From Eutreptiella sp. 'Long Island Sound 2002' (taxonomy: Eukaryota; Euglenozoa; Euglenophyceae; Eutreptiales; Eutreptiaceae), in NCBI GenBank assembly GCA_964036045.1, contig OZ038397.1:22660032-22724031 (forward strand): a stretch of DNA of 64,000 nt, given 5' to 3'. Below are positions 31,352 through 41,793 of the stretch, piece after piece. Under the pieces are notes generated by a model, which worked only from the letters and a program-made list of their open reading frames with translations, was not told the origin of the DNA and ran no database searches. The position numbers and the translations under genes are program-made. The first letter of the stretch is position 1. Each line of letters starts with the position of its first letter.

Positions 31352-34300
31352 ATGCTGTCCACACGTGCCTCAACCATTGCGCTCGCCAAAGTGAGCACAC
31401 CTGTAATGCACTGTATTTTTTCTTTCGTCATGCTCTTCGTTGTCACAGGAGTAAGCCAGAGGTTCCGCCCGCAAGGCCAGTGGGACGTCTCCCCGGCTTT
31501 GGCGAGCACCGTGACTTGGGACCCCCGTGGCCATCACCAGTGGGACGGGTTCCCTACCTCGCCGACACCGCCATCTACATTCCCGCCGCAGACGGTACAC
31601 GATGAGGCGTACTGCGCGCCAAGTACCGAACCCAAGCATCGTCCATTTACCACAAGCGTCCCCTACACCAGGGTACTACTCACCAAGCCAGCGGGTCTGG
31701 CAGTGACGCTCAATAACCACCGAGCAATGTCTTTGTTGTGGACCTCTTGCTCCCTCGTGCACCTGGGGCATGCGGGCTACGAGACACTAAATGGGTTGCT
31801 TGCATGTGCACATCCTTCAGGTTGTTGCGCGCTCTATACCGCAGGTAGGCCAACGCCTCCACGGCAGCGCATTAACCCTCTTCGCATGAATCTCTTCAAA
31901 GCACATCAAGTCCAGCATGCAATCGTATTCTTTGTGTTTTGCCATGCGTGGTTTGGGCATTGGTGTCCCTCGACATACCCCCCCCCACGAGCAAGCAACA
32001 AGAACCACAAAGACAAGCGCGAGAGGAACGGCTCCGCCAACCCCGGGCGACACACAAAGAGCAGAAGGTACCTCACCGGGCAAAAAAACGGGGCTATGGG
32101 GACAAATACACAGCCACACACCCACACCATAAGGCTTAGCCGCCCCCCCCCTCCCCGAGCAAAAGGGTGGGTCCATGACGTGGTGCACGATGGTGACGTG
32201 GAAGCCAATCCAGGACCGCAGACCGGTGCCGCGGCGTCGGCACTACCTGGATCAACCAGCCCGGTACACCCATGGAACGATAGCACCACCATCGGTGATA
32301 TTACACTTTTTCTGGGAAGCACGGCATCCATTCAGACCAAAATCTCCACACTGGTGGCCCTTCACCATCACCTCCTACAGCAGTGTCACCTAAGCTGCAA
32401 CACACTCCCCGAGGAGGAGCACCATGGAACCTCCCGCCTACCCACCGATGAGAGCGCATACGCCCCCAATACCCCGGGCAGTCTCCGATCGGGGACCACG
32501 GAGATCCACGCCTCCCCACTACCACAATCTCCCACAGGATGTTTAGACCTCCAATGCCCCAACTGTGGCATACGGGACTTCTACTCGCCGCGCTGCAGTA
32601 CATGTGGCAATCAGGATTGGGATACTGACCCCTGCTTGTATGCACCGGTGCAAGTGCGAATCCCAAATACTGGCTCGCCCGCAACCACTGACTGCCGGTC
32701 GGCGCATCAGCACCCCTTGGCTGTAACGCTCACAGCAAGTGCACCGCAGGAACTGACGCGGCCATCTGGCCCAGTACCAACCAGGGCCCCTCTACTGCTC
32801 GACACTACACCGCCCGAATCACCTCCGCCGGTCGCCCCGATCCATAAGAGACAACGGGTTTGGCGCCCAGTACCACCCCACAGTCCCCCACAAAACTGGC
32901 AATCACCAAACAACCACGGAATACGCATCCCTGTCCTCCGACAAGGCAATGCCGACCCGCTGCCCAGCTTGGCAACCAGCACCACAACGTCACATCCCCG
33001 GGCCAATACCGAAGATCCCTTGATGGTGCCTTCATTGAACACCGATGACACAATCCGCAGCGAGCGACAACAACCCTCCATAATGGCAGAGGCATCCATG
33101 ACTCCGGGCCCCACCAGAACAAACGACTCCGAATGGGGATGGTTGCCTGCAGAGCTGGTTTATTGTCCGGCGGAGTATCCACTCTCTGTAGCCGCCCGGA
33201 CCTCACCGCGGTCCCCATCACTACAACCTGCGTGGACGAACTCGAACGAGCAAGGAACAACGTCCTCCCTCGACGGCCCCACAGGAGAACTTCTTCTCTC
33301 CGACTGCCCGCAACAGGACCTCGAACATTGCCCTCTTTGCTACTATGATGCAGTACTATACCCATTGCCGTGCCACCCACGGCACCGACTATGCACGGTA
33401 TGTGCCTACGACCCACGGCTCAAGGGGTGCCCATGGCGATGTGCGCCACCGGTGCTTACAGGGCACCACCCGGTAATGGCCCCCGCCCCCAGGGATGGGC
33501 TGGATGCGGAGAGGGACGACACAGACTTCGGCTTACAGTATCCCACAGAGAACTTTGGTCTTGAACATCTACTCGCGATCCCAGATACACCAGCATCGCC
33601 TGGTGGCAGCGACATGTCGGAGGACGACGAGACGTTGTCATGGCCCATATTTGTGAAATATCAGGGCTCCTCCACGACCCTACTCGTGTGTGACGGTATG
33701 TCGATCGCCTCACTGAAGAATGCCATTTGCGACCGTCTAAATATTCCTCCACACGCGCAGTCGTTGACAACGAACTCCACAACCAGGTTCTTGATGGACC
33801 ATATGACCATCCAGCAGTGCGGGATCACCAGGGATGCCACCGTGCAGGTGCTCATCCGGGGCAGGGGAGGTATGATCGACTCGTTTCAGGGTGCCGTATC
33901 CACACCCTACCTCACTCCCAACAAGGGTTCTGGTTTCCTGAGACACCTCGGCACCCCGCCTAACGGTCTGGTACGACCGCCCCCTCCGCCAGCACTCCCG
34001 GTCGAGCAGGACGACACAACCCCGGGGAAGACTAACGAGGATTCGACACGCCACGCGGTGGACAACCTCCTGCGGTCCACAGTACGACAAGGGTTAACAT
34101 CCCTTTACAACTGGTGTGAAGTCAGTGGCCCACCGGGTACTAGAGTTGAAGACAAATGGTACGTCGACGGGAAGGCGGTATGCCCACGCCCAGCCATGCT
34201 CCGCGCAATGTATGCAATTCAACCCTGGGAAGTGGAAATGGGGGATGGGTGCACCATACCCAGCCAAGGTGCACTGCTCCCTCCGATTCCTGATTCTATA

Positions 34301-35848
34301 CAGCTGCTACGGCCTGGCCAGACGGCATTCTGGGCAGTGCCCACATCCAATGACCCCGACCCGAAACACGTTCACGTTGGTGACACCCGAAAACGTGACC
34401 CCTGGATAGGCAACCAACGCTCAATCCTTACCGCCGTTGTGAACCAATTGCAGAAATACCACAAGACGTCTCAACCGCCTGTCCACATGTGGATAGTACT
34501 AACCACACGGCAGGCCCCCGTGGTTGACCCGCTCATGGTATTGCAACTTGACGGTCGGCACATGGTCCGACTCTTACGACGGAAGTGCTGTTATGTGCTC
34601 ATGGATAAGTCTGGCCATTGGGTCCGCTGGGATCGTAACGCCAGCCAGTGGCAGCGGCAGTCCTTTTGGGACGAGTCCCACCTTGCGATTCTCATCAGAT
34701 CGGATGTCGAATGGATGCGCATGAGCGACCTCCAGCACTCGTATGTTGCGAACCCCAATGCCATCAGGACGATCCCGGAGATGCCTCCGACAGTCTGGCG
34801 AGTGGTGATGCCTGCATTCATCGATTCCTACAACGCTTTCCTACGGGAGCTGAATGATAGTGGCGAAGTCGGCACAGCAACAGCTAAGCGACACTCCAAG
34901 ATTCCGTGGGCCGGCGTGCGGCAACTGCCGCAACCGGACGAGTTCCTCCAGTTGTTCGAGTACACTTGCCCGGCCCCATATACGTCTGCCTTTCTTGAGC
35001 TCCTACGACGTGAAGAGCCGCCACCCCAATTTGTCGAGCTGACCAACGTCGCACATCTCCACGTGATCCAGCAAGCAAAACCACGGAAAGGAAACACCGC
35101 GTCAGGTTCTTCGGTGCAATGCGCGGCGGACCTGGAGGCGGAAATTTACGGAGCCCTTGAAGTCGACGAGCCTGCCGATCGGGACCGCACGCGTATGTTT
35201 CTGACGCAGTTCTTTCCCCAGGGTGTACCGCATATGCGCTTCCAACGCCTCATCCACATTTCGCCGGATGTCCCCATCACAGAACTAGCCATGCGTCTCT
35301 GGACAGGCGGTCGCCTGTTTTTGAAGCATGTACACTCTGATGAACGCGTATGGTTCGGTCAGTTGGGGTCTGGAGCACTAGGTCGTGACACACCAATTCT
35401 GCCAGAACACCCCAATGAAATTGTACTCCAGGCACCCGCAGCCGCCCCGATGGAGACCATCCGGTTATGTGCAGCGCAATTTGGGGCGTTTGAGAGTGTC
35501 GAAGATGCCGACAAGAACGGACGACAGCATCTCCGGGGCAAAGTGTCTTATAGGATTCGCTACCAACACGCATCCAGTGCAGTTCTGGCTCATGGTGTGG
35601 TATTCGATTTGGCAGCCGGGGAAGCCACTGTGACGGGCCGTGATGCACCCGACGAAGCCGAAGCCCTGTTCCGACAACTGCCTGAAACCAATGACACCAA
35701 CGTGGACCCAAACTGGTGGAGATTCGAGGTCGGCCGATCCTTGGGCGCCGAGGAGGCAGTGCAGGCCGAGGACCACAGGCTGACGGCTACCGCACTGGCT
35801 TTTCACGATGCCCTGCCACCGGAGGAAACGGCCTCAATGCAATTATAA
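31352..35848 (+). CDS. LINE ORF1 protein with 2A, zinc ribbon, RING-like and ubiquitin-like domains
   Basis: The frame is open from near the element's 5' end (31088) but the first ATG is 31352. An ATG at 32096, 33 codons before the 2A motif, is the more typical start. In order: 2A motif DVEANPGP (32195-32218); a proline/serine/threonine-rich stretch; zinc ribbon CPNC..CSTC (32555-32605); RING-like CPLC..CH..CTVC..CPWRC (33329-33442); a ubiquitin-like domain ending RGRGG (33647-33871); then about 650 residues without a recognised family. The 2A would release the N-terminal leader during translation. ORF1 proteins of LINEs usually bind the RNA. Here the zinc ribbon could do that, while RING and ubiquitin-like parts suggest an interaction with host ubiquitin pathways (inference). 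ORF2 opens just after the stop. Confidence 0.8.
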   Translation: MLSTRASTIALAKVSTPVMHCIFSFVMLFVVTGVSQRFRPQGQWDVSPALASTVTWDPRGHHQWDGFPTSPTPPSTFPPQTVHDEAYCAPSTEPKHRPFTTSVPYTRVLLTKPAGLAVTLNNHRAMSLLWTSCSLVHLGHAGYETLNGLLACAHPSGCCALYTAGRPTPPRQRINPLRMNLFKAHQVQHAIVFFVFCHAWFGHWCPSTYPPPRASNKNHKDKRERNGSANPGRHTKSRRYLTGQKNGAMGTNTQPHTHTIRLSRPPPPRAKGWVHDVVHDGDVEANPGPQTGAAASALPGSTSPVHPWNDSTTIGDITLFLGSTASIQTKISTLVALHHHLLQQCHLSCNTLPEEEHHGTSRLPTDESAYAPNTPGSLRSGTTEIHASPLPQSPTGCLDLQCPNCGIRDFYSPRCSTCGNQDWDTDPCLYAPVQVRIPNTGSPATTDCRSAHQHPLAVTLTASAPQELTRPSGPVPTRAPLLLDTTPPESPPPVAPIHKRQRVWRPVPPHSPPQNWQSPNNHGIRIPVLRQGNADPLPSLATSTTTSHPRANTEDPLMVPSLNTDDTIRSERQQPSIMAEASMTPGPTRTNDSEWGWLPAELVYCPAEYPLSVAARTSPRSPSLQPAWTNSNEQGTTSSLDGPTGELLLSDCPQQDLEHCPLCYYDAVLYPLPCHPRHRLCTVCAYDPRLKGCPWRCAPPVLTGHHPVMAPAPRDGLDAERDDTDFGLQYPTENFGLEHLLAIPDTPASPGGSDMSEDDETLSWPIFVKYQGSSTTLLVCDGMSIASLKNAICDRLNIPPHAQSLTTNSTTRFLMDHMTIQQCGITRDATVQVLIRGRGGMIDSFQGAVSTPYLTPNKGSGFLRHLGTPPNGLVRPPPPPALPVEQDDTTPGKTNEDSTRHAVDNLLRSTVRQGLTSLYNWCEVSGPPGTRVEDKWYVDGKAVCPRPAMLRAMYAIQPWEVEMGDGCTIPSQGALLPPIPDSIQLLRPGQTAFWAVPTSNDPDPKHVHVGDTRKRDPWIGNQRSILTAVVNQLQKYHKTSQPPVHMWIVLTTRQAPVVDPLMVLQLDGRHMVRLLRRKCCYVLMDKSGHWVRWDRNASQWQRQSFWDESHLAILIRSDVEWMRMSDLQHSYVANPNAIRTIPEMPPTVWRVVMPAFIDSYNAFLRELNDSGEVGTATAKRHSKIPWAGVRQLPQPDEFLQLFEYTCPAPYTSAFLELLRREEPPPQFVELTNVAHLHVIQQAKPRKGNTASGSSVQCAADLEAEIYGALEVDEPADRDRTRMFLTQFFPQGVPHMRFQRLIHISPDVPITELAMRLWTGGRLFLKHVHSDERVWFGQLGSGALGRDTPILPEHPNEIVLQAPAAAPMETIRLCAAQFGAFESVEDADKNGRQHLRGKVSYRIRYQHASSAVLAHGVVFDLAAGEATVTGRDAPDEAEALFRQLPETNDTNVDPNWWRFEVGRSLGAEEAVQAEDHRLTATALAFHDALPPEETASMQL
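32195..32218 (+). other. 2A ribosome-skipping motif in LINE ORF1
   Basis: DGDVEANPGP fits the D-V/I-E-x-N-P-G-P consensus perfectly. Skipping would fall between the last Gly and Pro (32215/32216), releasing the upstream leader. Confidence 0.85.
33329..33442 (+). other. RING-like zinc finger in LINE ORF1
   Basis: Spacing is C-x2-C-x10-C-H-x2-H-x2-C-x2-C-x7-C-x3-C, with CPLC first, CHPRHRLCTVC in the middle and GCPWRC last. This gives eight possible zinc ligands in a cross-brace order, as in RING E3 domains. The CPxC pair near the end and a hydrophobic residue after the first Cys pair are also RING-like. Confidence 0.6.
33647..33871 (+). other. Ubiquitin-like domain ending in Gly-Gly in LINE ORF1
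   Basis: The block begins IFVK, as ubiquitin does at residues 3-6. It has SLKNAICDRLNIPP where ubiquitin has its helix and I-P-P, and ends VQVLIRGRGG where ubiquitin ends LVLRLRGG. Its length from IFVK to GG (75 residues) is almost that of ubiquitin. The Ile44-type patch residue is not kept. The GG is followed by MIDSFQG, as in a precursor that would need cleavage. Confidence 0.75.
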
Positions 35849-35978
35849 GTAAGCCAATACACTGGGTGTGGCACGGCTCCATCGCCCGACATGGGACTTC
35901 TGGAGACCACGATGGATCAAGTCCCTCCCTTACCTCATCCTCTTGTATGCGCTGCTATGGAGCAGCCGGGTCACTTCC

Positions 35979-38900
35979 ATGTGTTCACCAATGCCTGTGG
36001 TTCAACTACCATCATGGTGCTACCTTGGGCGTCGTAGCGGCACGCCACGACGCTTGCGGCCCAAGCTACAACGTCGGCACAGGTGGCACTACTCTAACCT
36101 GACGGGCTGGTACGTCCTGTTACTGACACTCACCCATGTTGGACTGCCCATGTGGACACCGCCACACGTGCAAGACACCTACACACAGCTACACACTTCA
36201 CCCTTACACCAAACACTCGCGCGCACCCGATTGCCGGGCCTGATCCTATGGGATCTAGCACAACGGCTAATACGTCTGTCCAACGACGTCCACCCCAATC
36301 CAGGGCCCAGCCCCCCACCCCGGCCAGACCTATCCTTCCTGACACTCAATGTCGGAGGACCCTTCCTTTCACGGCGCCGCTAGGGGCACCTCCTGGCGGA
36401 GATTATCGCCGAACAGCCCGCAGTTATTGCCCTACAGGAGTTTCGATTCCGTAGTGGATCTCACCATGCAGCTTGGACGGCTGCTATGGATGATGACTAC
36501 CTCCCCATCACCTATGGGGACGAGAACCCGGACACGCAATTCCTCGTCCACAATTCCATATCCAGATATGTCTCCAAGCTGCCCTCCATGGGGAGCCAGG
36601 CCCGTGCCATCAAGCTCGCTCTCCCTGGCCACACACCGTACGTCATCGCCAACATCCACGGACCATTTTCGCGGGACCAACGTGAAAAGTTGGACGCATG
36701 GCTTGCACAATTGCCAGACCTGGGCATCCTTATGGGCGACTTCAACGACCATGTGTGGGGACGTCCTTCCCAACCAACTAGGTACTGGCACCCGCTCCTC
36801 GAATCCGGAGCCTTGCTGGACCCGATTTTGGCACATGCGCCAAACACCGGCCCTCAAAATCTCTCCACACATTGCCAGGGCCGCCGCTTGGACGCAGTCC
36901 TGTTTTCTCCCACGGCATGGGACATTCACCCCCCCATCTCTGCGGACACCATCGATTTTCCCCATGCGGGTGACCACAAAGCAGTCAGGGTCACAGTAAT
37001 GAACCCATTGGGACCGCGGCCAGCGCCGCCACCGGTCATGGGCAATGTGTCGCACTGGCCCTCCTCGTTATTCCGCAAGTTTTCGCGCCACATGTCCCAA
37101 TGGTCCAAAGCGCACTCCACTCACCAAGATCACATCATGCACCCACTAGACAGGGCGGACGCCATCATTGCCGCAGCGTCCAGCTTTGTACACGCACACC
37201 CCCGCCCACAGCCAGTTCAAGACGTGGTCGAACAACAGCTGGCTGACGAGTTGCACCGCGACCCTACCTCCAAGAGGGCCCAGCAAGCTTGGGCGCACCA
37301 CAGGGCGACCAATAATATGAAACGGGCCCAACGACACCTGCGGCGCTTCCGAAAATGCGCGGTACGCGGCCGCTCTACTTTCTTCTATGCCCTAAAGTGG
37401 TGGCTGATCACCCCCTTCCGCACGACTACCCCACAACCTGACACGACCTCGGCCGCCGAACACCTTCCGCACTTCGCGGGGGACCCACCATGGAGGCCGG
37501 AAGAGGCCAAGGCTCTTCTTTCACAAGTCTTAAAGCCAGGACGACCAGTGAGCCCCGATCCTCCCTCCTGGCAATCTTTCACAAAAGCGCTACGCCAACC
37601 CAAGAACAAGGCGGCAGGCATGGACCACGTGGCACCCCACCTGTACCAGTGGTTACCTAGGGAACTACAGTGGGACCTATACATAGCAGTGCGCCATGTG
37701 TGGGAAAGCGGCGATGTGCCGCACCACTGGCTGCAGGCCAGAATAGCCATGATCTACAAGTCTGGCCCCCCTGAGGCGGCCCGCAGTTACCGGCCCATTA
37801 GCGTAGCCACGGGGATGTACTCCATTCTAGCCCGGCTCATATTGGACACCCTGCGAGGGCCCATCGACGCGGCGCTCTCCGACCCCCAAGCAGGATGTAG
37901 ACGAGGCTATACCACATCACCACAAGCCCTCCGCATGTCGATGCTTTTACACCAATACGGGGACGGTGCGCTGGTATGCCTCCTGGACATCGCAAAAGCT
38001 TACCCCAGCATGCCCCATGAGTGCCTCACCTACGGACTCCAGTTGATTGGAACCCCAGCCCGCATCTACAACATGGTGGCTAGCATCTACGCTCACAGCA
38101 CGGGGGTGTACGGAGACGTCCGTTTTCCGTTGCGTCGTGGCATCAAGGAGGGGTGCCCCCTGTCCCCAGCCCTTTTTGTTCTAGTGTATGAGGCCTTCCA
38201 CCAGACTCTCACTAGAGAATTTCCCAACAGCACCATACTGGCCTATGTCGACGACATCGCCATCATCTCCCCGAACCAACGGGAGATGCAGCACGTCCTG
38301 GAGCGCGTCAGTCAATTGTCTGCCATACTGGGCCTCAAGACGAACCCTTCAAAGACACAGGTGTACCGTTGGGCCCCACCCTCCCGCCGTCAGGGTGTGG
38401 CACGACGAGAGTCCCCGACCAGGGACACCATCACGTGGGGCGATGCGCGATTGCCGCTGCAACCCCCTATCTTCCACTACCTCGGTCACCTCCTGGCACA
38501 TCCAACCTGGGAACAAAAGGCACGTGATGACTTCGTGGGGACGGCCGCAGCTGATCTGACGCGATACCAATACCTGCCACTGAACGCTTTCGAGCGGGTG
38601 CAGCTGCTGAACACCATCTTGATCCCACGGTGGACGTACCGCACCTTGTTTCTCCCCAACGACTCAATGTTCAAAGCCATGGACTCCATGTGCTTGCGGT
38701 TTGTGCTTATGGCGGAGGGCATGGAACTCAATAAGGTCGACGTTCACAAATCATACAACGTCCTCCATGTCACTTCTCCTCACCGACTGGGCGGAATGGG
38801 GTTGCACCAACTGTTCTGGGCCCACAGGGCACGCTTCACCACAATGGTACAGAACACGTTACGTTCACGTCCGGGATCCATTGGCTGCAACCTTAGCAAA

Positions 38901-40868
38901 GAATTGCCCTCCCGAGCGGTGCCTATTCGCAACTACTTGGCTATACTCACCCAGCTAGGTGCTCGCACTGCACTCCACATAGCACTACCGCCGCGGCCGG
39001 CCGGGGGACCCAACCTCATCGACAGTGAAAGCTCCGATGACGGCGTCCTCTTGTCTGCCCGCAAGGAGCAGGTGGGGGATGCCCTCCACACGCACCACTA
39101 CATTGCCCCACACCGGTACCACGAAGACCCCTCGGCAGGCACGGTACCTGCGGGATACCACCCTGTCAACATCGCGGGCATAGCGTGCTACTCAAACAAG
39201 CAACCGCCAACCGGAACGTCCCTATACTCCGATGGCAGCCTTCAAACAGTTCAGATTGCGGGCTCGGAATACCAAGCGGCGGGCGCAGCAGTAACAAAAG
39301 GGCCTCTTCGCATCCTCGCCCGGGTGGCGGGCCCACAGCAGTCCTACAGGGCTGAAATGTACGGAGCAGCCATCGGCGCGGCCATTGCATCTGACGGTGA
39401 CACTCAATACATCGACAACATGGCCGTCACAAAATGCGCACACCGCCGACCCACGCACGAATGTTGTGACGCTGACATCCGCCACAAAGTGTGTGACCAA
39501 GTGCAGCACAAACGCATCGCCGCGGAGTGGATCCCCAGCCACCGCCTTGAGACGGAGGCCCGTAACGCGCAAGAACGCGAACAAATTCGACGCAATGGGG
39601 AAGTAGACCTGCTCGCCAAGATGGCCACGCGCCTACCCGTGCCGGATTACGACCCCCAGCGCCCCGAAGATATTGCAATGTGCGGCGGGCCCGCCCCCAC
39701 TCCGGCGCGGAAATGGATCCTCCAACGGAGGCGCGTTGTCACTTTCGACGGTGCACACTGGGTATCCTGGCTGCCGATGCGCGGGGACCGACGTATGCTC
39801 TGGGTTAAATGGCTTTGGGGTCAGGTACGATGGGATGGGACGGGCGCGCCGTGGGACCATACCAACCCCAAATGCCCCATATGTCCCCTCCACCACGGTA
39901 CCACTGTCCACAAACGACTCATCCACTGCATGCGTTGGAAAGTCGCATTTCGCAACATGTGGCTTAGCACCTGGGGACCATGGCAAGATACGGTGACGGA
40001 ATGGTGGAACAGGGCGTCAGCGGCAGACCTACACCATGTTGCCTGCCTTCGCATACCACAGTCCCTATGGGACCACATCCCCCGAACAATGCGGGTAGAC
40101 CTCAGGGCGCGTGTGGCCTGGCACCAGTACCACGCCCTACATGGCGTATGCCAACTGCGCGGCCAACTCACCATGCCCCCCCGTGACCCACAGGTGCCGC
40201 CCACGCCCTCCACGGCGGTGCCGGGATGGTACACAAAGCTGCGCTCACGAGCTGTACGACCGAACCCCACGGACTCTATCCTCCGCAATCAAGTAGGGTA
40301 TACAGGGCCCCGGGAGAGAACACAGCGGCAGGATGGCCGCGCCTCTCAAGAGACGTCCCACCGTAGAGCTGCGCGCACATGGGACCGGCCGCAATCGTAC
40401 TACACCAGGTCATGGGCGGTAAAATATCTCGACCAGTGCCTCTGTCCCACTGCCGCGGACCCAGGGGCGCAACACGTAGCTTCGGCAATGCAGTATCTGG
40501 CCCAGCCTTGGTTTCTGCATCAACGTGCCATTCTCGGGGCCTCACTGATGGTTTCATACCGCGACATGCTAGAGGACCTGGTGCGGCAATCACGGCACTG
40601 GCACACCCTCCTGCGGCGTGCTAGAGTGTGGACCACCTCCGCAGACCAGCACTACCAGCGGCATGACCGAAGGGTCCAACTCTTTTCGGTGATGAGCCAG
40701 TTGTGGGCATCCGAGCGCGCGGCCCACTGGGTGGAGCCCCCTCTACCTAAACGCCACTGCCGCACAAGACCCGGCATCCTGGGCCAACGCCCGCCACCAG
40801 ACATGGCCCCTACAAAGCGACGAAAGCTTGTCACTCTTGAAGACCTGTGGGGAATGGCACACACGTGA
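35979..40868 (+). CDS. LINE ORF2: APE endonuclease, reverse transcriptase, RNase H; one internal TAG
   Basis: The frame opens at 35853 and its first ATG is 35979. A 2A-like DVHPNPGP (36285-36308) precedes the endonuclease, which starts LTLNVGG. An in-frame TAG at 36381-36383 interrupts it, and the frame then continues GHLLAEIIAEQPAVIALQEF, the next APE block. Further APE residues are GDFN (36735-36746), RRLDAVLF and AGDHKAV. RT follows: KNKAAGMDHVAP, YRPISV, AGCRRGYTTS, LLDIAKAYPSMPH, GCPLSPALF and YVDD (38244-38255). RNase H follows: YSDGS (Asp at 39231), RAEMYGA (Glu at 39354) and IDNMA (Asp at 39414). A CPICPLHHGTTVHKRLIHC finger comes after. TAG most simply came from TGG. All catalytic residues seen are intact. 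Confidence 0.88.
36285..36308 (+). other. 2A-like motif in LINE ORF2
   Basis: SNDVHPNPGPSP has the NPGP and the DV, with His in place of Glu. It sits between a leader rich in hydrophobic residues and the first APE strand, the place where 2A motifs are known in other LINEs. Confidence 0.7.
36381..36383 (+). other. Premature TAG inside LINE ORF2 endonuclease
   Basis: This is a single stop between SFLTLNVGGPFLSRRR and GHLLAEIIAEQ, two adjacent conserved APE blocks, with the frame unchanged on both sides. Confidence 0.9.
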
Positions 40869-41099
40869 TGCAGCATGTTTAACCCCCTTAAATCTTACGC
40901 ATTATAGGCTTGCCATATGGCGTGGCGGTTTTGCCTACCGCAACAAAGAGCCCTCTATTATACGCATGTGAACTCTGGGTCTTTGCCATGTGCCCCGCTT
41001 TGCGGGGATCCACTGTATCATATGCTGGAGACGCCCACTTTCCCAAGCACAGTCTTGAGTACTCTTTGAACTTCTGGAGTCAGTCAAAAAAAAAAAAAA
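40869..41099 (+). other. LINE 3' UTR and poly(A) tail
   Basis: About 217 bp of non-coding sequence, including a GCCCCGCTTTGCGGGGA hairpin (40992-41008), lead to A14 at 41086-41099. The hairpin could be part of the RT recognition structure (inference). Confidence 0.7.
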
Positions 41100-41124
41100 G
41101 TAAAACTGTTCCAACACTTGAATC
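41100..41124. repeat. Target-site duplication of the LINE, right
   Basis: This is an exact copy of 31059-31083, immediately after the poly(A). Confidence 0.97.
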
Positions 41125-41786
41125 AGATGATTTTGCCAATGTAAGCCCTCTTTCTGCCAGTGTTCCTGCTGTGAGGGTTCATCAGTACCCAGACATTTGT
41201 ACACTGGATGACCAGTTTTGTGTATCGTAGCCATATTGAAAGAGACTTCAGTCTGATAACACTGTACAGTCATTATGACAAATGATGCATCTTTATCTGC
41301 AGAAACCAGAACATGATGCCTTAGATAATCTCGAAGCAAGTCTGCTTTGAAGCTGATACCTGTACGCTGATGAGGGCGTGTAAGCTCTCGTTCTAATGCC
41401 AATAGACAGTGATCATGCTGCCGGTTCACCGATTGCTCAATTGCGGTGTGAATGTGACCCAACTGGTCAATTACATCCGGCGTCAGATCCTTGCCTGAGG
41501 AAGGATAAAATGAAGAATAAGGAAAACCCAAACGCAAATTGTCATTGTCCGTGTCATGCACACAGTTTGCAAAAAATGCACTCCAGGAAATAACCCGGGT
41601 CAATTGTTTGAATTCTGTGTGTAGGGCAGAGAGTTGTTTGCGCAGAACATTTAATGGTGAATTATGGGGGACATATTTCGGTCCCATGCTGATCAGTAGC
41701 TTCAAAAAAGCTGGAGGATCTTGAACATGATCACCATGCAGTGATTGAACTTTCATCGGTTCATCCGCACACGGCTTGATCCTCAC
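41101..41786 (-). pseudogene. PLE ORF2, N-terminal portion
   Basis: The minus-strand frame starts next to the end of ORF1 in the -1 frame; its first ATG is at 41756. It encodes LKLLISMGPKYVPHNSPLN, a basic helical region, and VLVSADKDASFVIMTVQCYQ, the conserved block ahead of PLE RT fingers, then ends at NHLIQVLEQFY where the LINE inserted. The protein resumes at 31083. Without the insert the whole ORF2 would be roughly 715 codons. Confidence 0.85.
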
Positions 41787-41793
41787 TTTTTTC
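41783..41793 (-). promoter_or_regulatory. Possible -1 ribosomal frameshift site between PLE ORF1 and ORF2
   Basis: ORF1 ends CGA AAA AAG TGA. A_AAA_AAG is a canonical slippery heptamer placed directly before the ORF1 stop, and ORF2 is open in the -1 frame from the next codon (GTG AGG ATC). The downstream RNA structure was not assessed. Confidence 0.55.

Larger units (their letters stand above)
31084..41099 (+). mobile_element. Non-LTR retrotransposon (APE/RT/RNase H LINE), near full length
   Basis: The 10.0-kb element is bounded by a 25-bp target duplication and ends in A14 (41086-41099), so it inserted by target-primed reverse transcription. It is GC-rich compared with the AT-richer PLE around it. 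It has two ORFs. ORF1 has a 2A motif, zinc ribbon, RING-like finger and ubiquitin-like domain. ORF2 has a 2A-like motif, APE endonuclease, RT, RNase H and a C-terminal Cys/His finger. The 3' UTR is about 220 bp. Clade cannot be named confidently, but APE plus RNase H fits the I/R1/Ingi/LOA-type range. Confidence 0.92.
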
